From assembly GCF_017811175.1 (NCBI RefSeq), contig NZ_JACWIJ010000002.1, positions 3,422,501-3,486,500 of the forward strand: DNA of 64,000 bases. The letters run 5' to 3'. The translations under genes and the position numbers were made by a program. Below the pieces are notes generated by a model, which saw nothing but the letters and a program-made list of their open reading frames with translations, searched no databases and was not told where the DNA came from. The stretch is from Melaminivora jejuensis. GTDB taxonomy: Bacteria; Pseudomonadota; Gammaproteobacteria; Burkholderiales; Burkholderiaceae_C. Shown here one piece after another: positions 58,607 to 64,000 of this stretch. Every line of letters begins with the position of its first letter. The stretch's first letter is position 1.

Positions 58607-59077
58607 ATGACTTCCCAGCCCCAGCCCCAGCCCCAGCCCTATCAACCCGCTGGACTGGCCACCCTGCCCGGGCAGCCCGTGCCCGCCCCGGGCTACGCCG
58701 GCGACATCAGCCCCGAGCTGGCCTGGCGCTGGGCGCAGGAGGGCCGCGCCGTGCTGGTCGATGTGCGCACCGACGCTGAGCGCGAATGGGTCGGCAGCGT
58801 GCCCGGCGCGCTGGCCGTGGCCTGGAAGCAGTGGCCGGGCATGGCGCTCAACGCCAGCTTTGGCGAGCAGCTGCGCGAGGCCGTGCCGGCGGGCGTGCCG
58901 GTGCTGCTGCTGTGCAGGAGCGGCGTGCGCTCGGTGGCGGCAGCGCGCTGCGCCGCCGAGCTGGGCGTGCAGGCCTACAACATCCTGGAGGGCTTCGAGG
59001 GCGAGCGCGACGCGCGCGGCCAGCGCGGGCGGCGCGGCGGCTGGCGCTTGCGCGGCCTGCCCTGGCAGCAGGGCTGA
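58607..59077 (+). CDS. Rhodanese-domain protein
   Basis: 156 residues. A Gln/Pro-rich leader (QPQPQPQPYQP) is followed by a single rhodanese fold (about 35-140) with 'AVLVDVRTDAEREWVGSVPG' and the active-site loop 'VLLLCRSGVRSVAAA', whose Cys would carry the persulphide. The C-terminus ends in the Arg/Gly-rich 'ERDARGQRGRRGGWRLRGLP' common in small rhodaneses. Sulphur transfer or detoxification is the family role; the acceptor is unknown. RBS 'aggag' lies before ATG 58607. Confidence 0.88.
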   Translation: MTSQPQPQPQPYQPAGLATLPGQPVPAPGYAGDISPELAWRWAQEGRAVLVDVRTDAEREWVGSVPGALAVAWKQWPGMALNASFGEQLREAVPAGVPVLLLCRSGVRSVAAARCAAELGVQAYNILEGFEGERDARGQRGRRGGWRLRGLPWQQG

Positions 59078-59197
59078 GGGCGCGCTCGACACGCAGCCCC
59101 CGGGTGAGAACAAACGCTTGCCAGCGCTTGCAGCTTGCTACAGGATGTGCGCCCAACCGGCATTCAGGCCGGCCCTTGCCCTTTCAGGAGCCCCTTC

Positions 59198-61524
59198 ATG
59201 ATCTCCCCGATTTCTCCCCGGCTGTGGCTGGCTCCCCTGGTGGGTGCCTGCCTGGCTGGCGCCGGCCTGCCGGCACAGGCCGCCCCCGGCATGGACGCCA
59301 CGCTGTCCATGCTGGCGAGCAAGCGCAGCACCGTGGCAGCGCGGCAACTGGCGCGCAACAGCCAGGAGGCGCAGGCCGATCTGGTGCCGGTGACCATCCG
59401 CTTTTCCGGCACGCCCTTTGCCGCCCTGCAGGCGCTGGGCGTCAAGCTGGGCGCTACCAGCGGCAACATCGTCACCGCCCAGGTGCCGCGCAGCAAGCTG
59501 CGCCAGCTCACGCAGGTCGAGGGCGTGGAGTTCGTCGAGGCCTCGCGCCGCCTGCCCAAGCGGCTGTCGCTCAGCGTGCCGGCCACTGGCGCCACGCAAC
59601 TGCGCAGCGGCGCGCCCATGCAGTGGACGGGCGCCACCGGCCAGGGCGTGATCGTCGGCATCGTCGATGACGGGCTGGACTTTCGCCACGCCGATTTCCT
59701 CAATGCCGATGGCACGACGCGCCTGCTGGGCCTGTGGGACATGCGCGAGGGCATCGCCGGCACGCCGCCGGCAGGCTTTCGCTACGGCAACGAATGCACA
59801 GTGGCGCAGCTCAACCGCGCCATTGCCGCCGGCCCGTCCTCGCGCGATTGCACCCAGCCATCGAGCGGCAACCACGGCACGCACGTGGGCAGCACCGCCG
59901 CCGGCAACGGCCAGGCCACGGGCAACGGCCTGGCGGCGTTTCGCCACGTCGGCATGGCGCCGCGCGCCGACATCATCGTGGCCAACGCTATCGGCGACGA
60001 TGTGTCGGCCAGCAACTCGGTCATCGATGGCGTGCGCTACGTCAAGGCGCGCGCCCAGGCGCTGGGCCAGCCGGCGGTGGTCAACCTGTCGCTGGGCAGC
60101 TACTACGGCAGCCGCGACGGCACGTCCAACTACGAAACCGCGCTGACCAACGCCGTCGGCCCGGGCCTCATCATCACCGCCGCCGCCGGCAACGAGGGCG
60201 ATGTGCCGATTCGCGCCGAGGCCGAACTGAGGCAGGGCCAGACGGTGCGCATCGGCTACCGCAACCCGTCCGGCGACGAGCAGCAGCTGGAGATGTGGTA
60301 TCCGGGCACGCACCGCTGGTCGGTGCGCGTCAGCCAGGGCCGCTGCACCACGGCCTGGGTGGGCGCAGGCACGGACGACTACGAGGTGCGCACACCCTGC
60401 GGCACCGTGGGCATCACCAACAACGATGCCAGCCCGCTCAACGGCGACCGGCAGGTGCAGATCTGGCTGGAGGACGGCCAGCTCGGCCAGCGCCCCGATG
60501 GGGACTGGACGATCGAGGTGCGCTCCGAGCAGGGCAGCGGCACCGTGAGCCTGATCGGCGCCGAGGACGGCAGCGACGCCTATTTCACCGACCACACGAG
60601 CGCCGAGACCCGGCAGATCCTGACCGACACCTGCTCGGCCACCGGGACGATCTGCGTGGGCGCCTACGTCACGCGCCAGCAGTGGCAGGGCCTGAACGGC
60701 TACCAGGGCGCGCGCACCGACCTGGGCGCCATCGGCGAGGTGGTCAACTTCTCCAGCCGTGGCCCGCGCCGTGCCTGCAGCGTGCCCGCCAGGTGCCCGA
60801 TGGTGGCCAAGCCGGAAATCCTGGCGCCCGGCGCCATGATCATCGCCGCCCTGGGCCACGACGCCGAGGGGGCCACACCGGCCCGGGCGTGGAGGCCGAC
60901 GGCCAGCACGTGGCCTATGCGGGCACCAGCATGGCCACGCCGCACGTCACCGGCGCCGTGGCGCTGCTGCTGCAGAAAGACCGCACGCTCGACCCGGCGG
61001 CCGTGCGCCGGCTGCTGCTGGGCAATGTGCAGCGCAGCGCCTACAGCCCGGCCAACTTGCCGGCCTACGACCCGGCGGTGGCCAACCCGGCGGGCGCCGA
61101 CGTTGCCTGGGGCTACGGCATCCTGGACGTCGCCCGCGCCTGGCACGCCCTGCCCGGCGCCGGCCTGCCGGCGGACGCCATCGCCAGCAGCGTGCAGGGC
61201 GACGCGCACGACCTGACGGTGCATGCCGCCATCACGGCCCCCGCCGGCAGCACGGGTGCGCCGCTCAACGCCTACGTCGTGGCCGTCCTGCCGACCAATG
61301 AACTGTTCACCCTGCACCAGGGCCAGTGGCTGCACGCCAGCGCCGGCATCCAGGCCTATGCCCCGCTGCAGGCCGGCCAGGTGCTGCAGGTGCCCATCTT
61401 CGAGCACTGGAGCCATGCCGGCGCCGGCCTGGGCGGCACGGCGCTGTTCGTCGGCTATGGCGCAGACCTAGAGCAGGTGGTGCAGCAGGGCAGCTTCCGG
61501 CTGGTGCATGTGCTGGCGCCCTGA
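59198..61524 (+). pseudogene. Secreted subtilisin-like (S8) serine protease, one-base frameshift
   Basis: Sec signal peptide (residues 1-28, ending 'AGLPAQAAPG'), a propeptide-like region to about 130, and an S8 catalytic domain with Asp in 'GIVDDGLDFRHADF' (about 156), His in 'NHGTHVGSTAAGN' (about 225) and Ser in 'AYAGTSMATPHVTGAVALLL' (about 576). A large insert between His and Ser is typical of this type. The frame breaks after 'LGHDAEG' at the G5 run 60868-60872 and continues in another frame to 61524. One extra G would give a complete protein of about 775 residues. The C-terminal 150 residues are a beta-rich domain. RBS 'aggag' precedes ATG 59198. Confidence 0.87.
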
Positions 61525-61525
61525 C

Positions 61526-61562
61526 AAAAAAGCCGGCGCCCGTGATGGGCGCCGGCTTTTTT
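61526..61562. terminator. Bidirectional terminator between protease and BON-LysM genes
   Basis: aaaaaagccggcgccc / gggcgccggcttttttg stem with a short loop (gtgat). A and T runs on both sides let it serve the rightward protease gene and the leftward LysM gene. Confidence 0.92.
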
Positions 61563-61587
61563 GGGCCTCGCGGCTCGGCAGGCGGGC

Positions 61588-62106
61588 TTACTTGGCCAGC
61601 GGCGGGATGCGCAGCTTCTGGCCCGGGTAGATCTTGTCCGGGTGCGTCAGCATGGGCTTGTTGGCCTCGAAGATGACCGGGTACTTGTTGGCGTCGCCGT
61701 AGAACTTCTTGGCGATGGCGCTGAGCGTGTCGCCGCGCACCACGTCGTGGTATTGCGCTTCCGGCTCGGGGTTGGCGACGCCCATCTGGTTGTCCACGCT
61801 GGTCACGCTGGCCACGTTGCCGCAGCACAGCGTGACCTTTTCCTTGACCGCCTGGGTCGGGGCGGTGCCGGTCACGGTGACCTTGCCCTCGGGGCCGTGG
61901 AACTGCACCTTGACGTCGCTCACGCCCAGATTCTGCGAGGCGACATAGGCCTCGATGGCCTTGCCGGCGCGGGCGTTGAGTTCATCCTGCGAAGGCGCTG
62001 CCGGGGCAGCAGCCGGTGCGGCAGGGGCGGGCGCTGGCGCGGCGTGTGCCTGGCTGCCGCCGAACAGCTTTTCTCCGGCTTCCTTGACGAAACTGAACAG
62101 ACCCAT
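61588..62106 (-). CDS. kbp: BON and LysM domain protein, Kbp/YgaU-like
   Basis: 172 residues. A short N-terminus 'MGLFSFVKEAGEKLFG' and an Ala/Pro-rich linker precede a BON domain (about 42-108, 'VKVQFHGPEGKVTVTGTAPT') and a LysM domain (about 118-170, 'YHDVVRGDTLSAIAKKFYGD' to 'GQKLRIPPL'). This is the architecture of the potassium-binding protein Kbp (YgaU). There is no signal peptide, as in the family. Length is slightly over the usual 150 because of the linker. It is transcribed towards the shared terminator. Confidence 0.92.
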   Translation of the reverse strand: MGLFSFVKEAGEKLFGGSQAHAAPAPAPAAPAAAPAAPSQDELNARAGKAIEAYVASQNLGVSDVKVQFHGPEGKVTVTGTAPTQAVKEKVTLCCGNVASVTSVDNQMGVANPEPEAQYHDVVRGDTLSAIAKKFYGDANKYPVIFEANKPMLTHPDKIYPGQKLRIPPLAK

Positions 62107-62256
62107 GATCGGACTCCTTGTGGTTGCAATACACGAAAAGAAACAAATGCCCGGCAACTGTAGCCTCTGCCGTCCCTGCTGCGCTGTCGGACGGGGGCTT
62201 GCCTCACCATCGTTGACAAAAGTTGCAGGCGTCGGTTTTTTGGATAATCCGCCCCC

Positions 62257-63033
62257 ATGACTTTTTTGGCCATAGACGTAGGCAACACGCGCCTGAAGTG
62301 GGCTTTGTACGAGGCTGCGCGCCCCGGCGCCCTGCCGCTGGCACACGGCGTGGAGTTCCTGGAGCACATCGAGCGCCTGGGCGAGGGTGCCTGGACGCAG
62401 CTGCCGGCGCCCACCCACATGCTGGGCTGCGTGGTGGCCGGCGACGCCGTCAAGCGCCGCGTGGCCGAGCAAATGGAGCTGTGGGATGTGGTGCCGCATT
62501 GGGTCGTGCCCCAGCCCGAGGAGGCCGGCGTGGTCAACGGCTACGACCACCCCATGCGCCTGGGCGCCGACCGCTGGGTGGCCATGATCGGCGCGCGCCA
62601 TCGCCTGCTGGCGCAGGGGCCGGCGCGCCCGCTGCTGCTGGTCATGGTCGGCACGGCGGTGACGGTGGAGGCGCTCGATGCCAACGGGCGCTTCCTGGGC
62701 GGGCTGATCCTGCCCGGCCACGGAATCATGCTGCGCGCGCTCGAATCGGGCACTGCCGGCCTGCACGTGCCCACCGGCGAGGTCTGCCCCTTTCCGACCA
62801 ACACCAGCGATGCGCTGACCAGCGGCGGCACCTACGCCATCGCCGGCGCCGTGGAGTGCATGTACCAGCACCTGCTGCGCCACTGCGGCCAGGAGCCGGT
62901 GTGCATGATGACCGGCGGCGCGGGCTGGAAGATGGCGCCCAGCATGACCCGGCCCTTCGAGCTGGTGGACAACCTGATCTTTGATGGCCTGCTGGAGATG
63001 GCGCTGCGCCGCTTCGGGCCGGCGCCGGGCTGA
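62257..63033 (+). CDS. coaX: Type III pantothenate kinase
   Basis: A 258-residue enzyme phosphorylating pantothenate, the first step of coenzyme A synthesis. The phosphate-binding '[16 protein letters not shown]' (about 4-19), the pantothenate/dimer motif '[13 protein letters not shown]' (about 103-115) and '[21 protein letters not shown]' (quoted at its ends) are all present. Complete, with normal length. It is divergent from the Kbp gene. Confidence 0.94.
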   Translation: MTFLAIDVGNTRLKWALYEAARPGALPLAHGVEFLEHIERLGEGAWTQLPAPTHMLGCVVAGDAVKRRVAEQMELWDVVPHWVVPQPEEAGVVNGYDHPMRLGADRWVAMIGARHRLLAQGPARPLLLVMVGTAVTVEALDANGRFLGGLILPGHGIMLRALESGTAGLHVPTGEVCPFPTNTSDALTSGGTYAIAGAVECMYQHLLRHCGQEPVCMMTGGAGWKMAPSMTRPFELVDNLIFDGLLEMALRRFGPAPG

Positions 63034-63126
63034 GCCGGGGCAAAAACCGGCCCCGGTGCGGGGCAATGGGATAATCGCCGGCTTTGCCCGGGCACGCCGG
63101 GCCTGCTGCAAACGAGATTCCCACCC

Positions 63127-64000
63127 ATGATTTTGGTCACTGGCGGCGCCGGCTTCATCGGCGCCAATTTCGTGCTCGACTGGCTGGCACACCACGACGA
63201 GCCGGTGCTTAACCTGGACAAGCTGACCTACGCCGGCAACGTCCACAACCTGGACAGCCTGGCCGGCGACGCGCGCCACGTCTTTGTGCAGGGCGACATC
63301 GGCGACCGACAGCTCTTGGATGCGCTGCTGGCCCGCTACCGGCCGCGTGCGGTGCTGAACTTCGCCGCCGAGAGCCACGTGGATCGCTCCATCCACGGCC
63401 CGGAGGACTTCATCCAGACCAACGTAGTCGGCACTTTCAGGCTTTTGGAGGCTGTACGCCAATACTGGAGCGCGCTGCCAGCTACGGAAAAAGGAGCATT
63501 CCGCTTCCTGCACGTGTCCACCGACGAGGTCTATGGCACGCTGGAGCCGCAGGCGCCGGCTTTCACCGAGGAGCACAACTACGAGCCCAACAGCCCGTAC
63601 TCGGCCAGCAAGGCGGCCAGCGACCACCTGGTGCGCGCCTGGGCGCACACCTACGGCCTGCCGGTGCTGACCACCAACTGCAGCAACAACTACGGCCCGT
63701 ACCACTTTCCGGAAAAGCTCATCCCGCTGGTCATCGTCAACGCCCTGGCCGGCAAGGCGCTGCCCATCTACGGTGACGGCCAGCAGATCCGCGACTGGCT
63801 GTACGTGCGCGACCACTGCAGCGCCATCCGCCGCGTGCTCGAAGCCGGCCAGCCGGGCCAGACCTACAACGTCGGCGGCTGGAACGAAAAGGCCAACCTC
63901 GACATCGTGCGCCTGATCTGCGGCCTGCTCGACGAGCTGCGCCCGCGCGCCGATGGCGCCAGCTACGCCAGCCAGATCACCCACGTGACCGACCGCCCGG
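63127..64000 (+). CDS. rfbB: dTDP-glucose 4,6-dehydratase (3' end outside window)
   Basis: 291 codons are visible. An extended SDR enzyme making dTDP-4-keto-6-deoxyglucose for surface polysaccharide sugars such as rhamnose. The NAD site is '[15 protein letters not shown]' (about 2-16), '[16 protein letters not shown]' is near 80, the catalytic '[11 protein letters not shown]' (Asp-Glu) near 132, and the '[15 protein letters not shown]' Tyr-x3-Lys pair near 159. The frame runs off the window edge. It probably begins an rfb cluster. Confidence 0.95.
   Translation, partial: MILVTGGAGFIGANFVLDWLAHHDEPVLNLDKLTYAGNVHNLDSLAGDARHVFVQGDIGDRQLLDALLARYRPRAVLNFAAESHVDRSIHGPEDFIQTNVVGTFRLLEAVRQYWSALPATEKGAFRFLHVSTDEVYGTLEPQAPAFTEEHNYEPNSPYSASKAASDHLVRAWAHTYGLPVLTTNCSNNYGPYHFPEKLIPLVIVNALAGKALPIYGDGQQIRDWLYVRDHCSAIRRVLEAGQPGQTYNVGGWNEKANLDIVRLICGLLDELRPRADGASYASQITHVTDRP

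Noticed and set aside
59104..59150. Possible further copy of repeat family A before the subtilase gene
   Set aside because: Only the short cgcttgccagcgcttg part resembles the element; the atagctg and aagggtttgag ends are missing.
63430..63500. Repeat insertion in rfbB
   Set aside because: The segment resembles the repeat only by a few bases and encodes normal conserved RfbB sequence before the STDEVYG motif.

Overview
The window is high-GC bacterial chromosome from a betaproteobacterium, most likely a Comamonadaceae member of the Acidovorax/Alicycliphilus/Diaphorobacter/Melaminivora group. Pointers are the LiuR-type regulator beside isovaleryl-CoA dehydrogenase, can and aceK; the glyQ-glyS-gmhB-plsC-ygjP run; a fabA-fabB pair; and dispersed short palindromic repeats that I associate with this family. 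The genus call is inference.

Layout. 1-2,455: 3' part of a 23S rRNA gene and a 5S gene, closing an rRNA operon. 2,585-8,126: leucine/acyl-CoA and glyoxylate metabolism (MerR regulator with two palindromic operators, isovaleryl-CoA dehydrogenase, beta-carbonic anhydrase, AceK, a frameshifted thiolase). 8,157-17,072: a compact seven-gene operon that I cannot assign to a described system. It holds a sensor-MFS fusion, a Tat-exported substrate-binding protein, a GNAT, an alanine racemase, two output-less membrane sensors and a HAMP-SpoIIE phosphatase, and at least three of its proteins share a related periplasmic sensor segment. 17,169-20,926: phenylalanine/tyrosine catabolism (PhhA, HPPD, a Bug-type binding protein and a divergent Lrp regulator). 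21,061-30,710: a GNAT, a chemoreceptor, a diguanylate cyclase, CorC, Lnt, FabA and FabB.

30,792-38,468 is an integron: a leftward integrase, a putative attI and eight cassettes separated by attC sites. The cassettes include an aadA5-like streptomycin/spectinomycin resistance gene, a stand-alone OLD-family ATPase-TOPRIM nuclease, a winged-helix protein with a Q/G/T-rich motif and hydrophobic tail, membrane and zinc-ribbon proteins of unknown function, a GNAT, and a first cassette with no convincing gene but a long perfect hairpin. The OLD and winged-helix cassettes are the best candidates for anti-phage functions carried by the integron.

38,795-44,103: a branched-chain 2-oxoacid dehydrogenase operon (E1 alpha, E1 beta, E2, E3) whose E2 linker has been invaded by repeats. 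44,282-52,141: a type I restriction-modification locus in the order R-S-(AlbA_2/ATPase accessory)-M. 52,199-64,000: glyQ, glyS, a membrane protein, gmhB, plsC, a YgjP-type metallopeptidase, a rhodanese, a frameshifted secreted subtilase, a BON-LysM protein, coaX and the start of rfbB.

Five genes (thiolase, E2, a cassette gene, the restriction-modification accessory gene and the subtilase) are each broken by what looks like one missing base in a homopolymer run. This points to homopolymer undercalling in the underlying assembly at least as strongly as to real pseudogenes.
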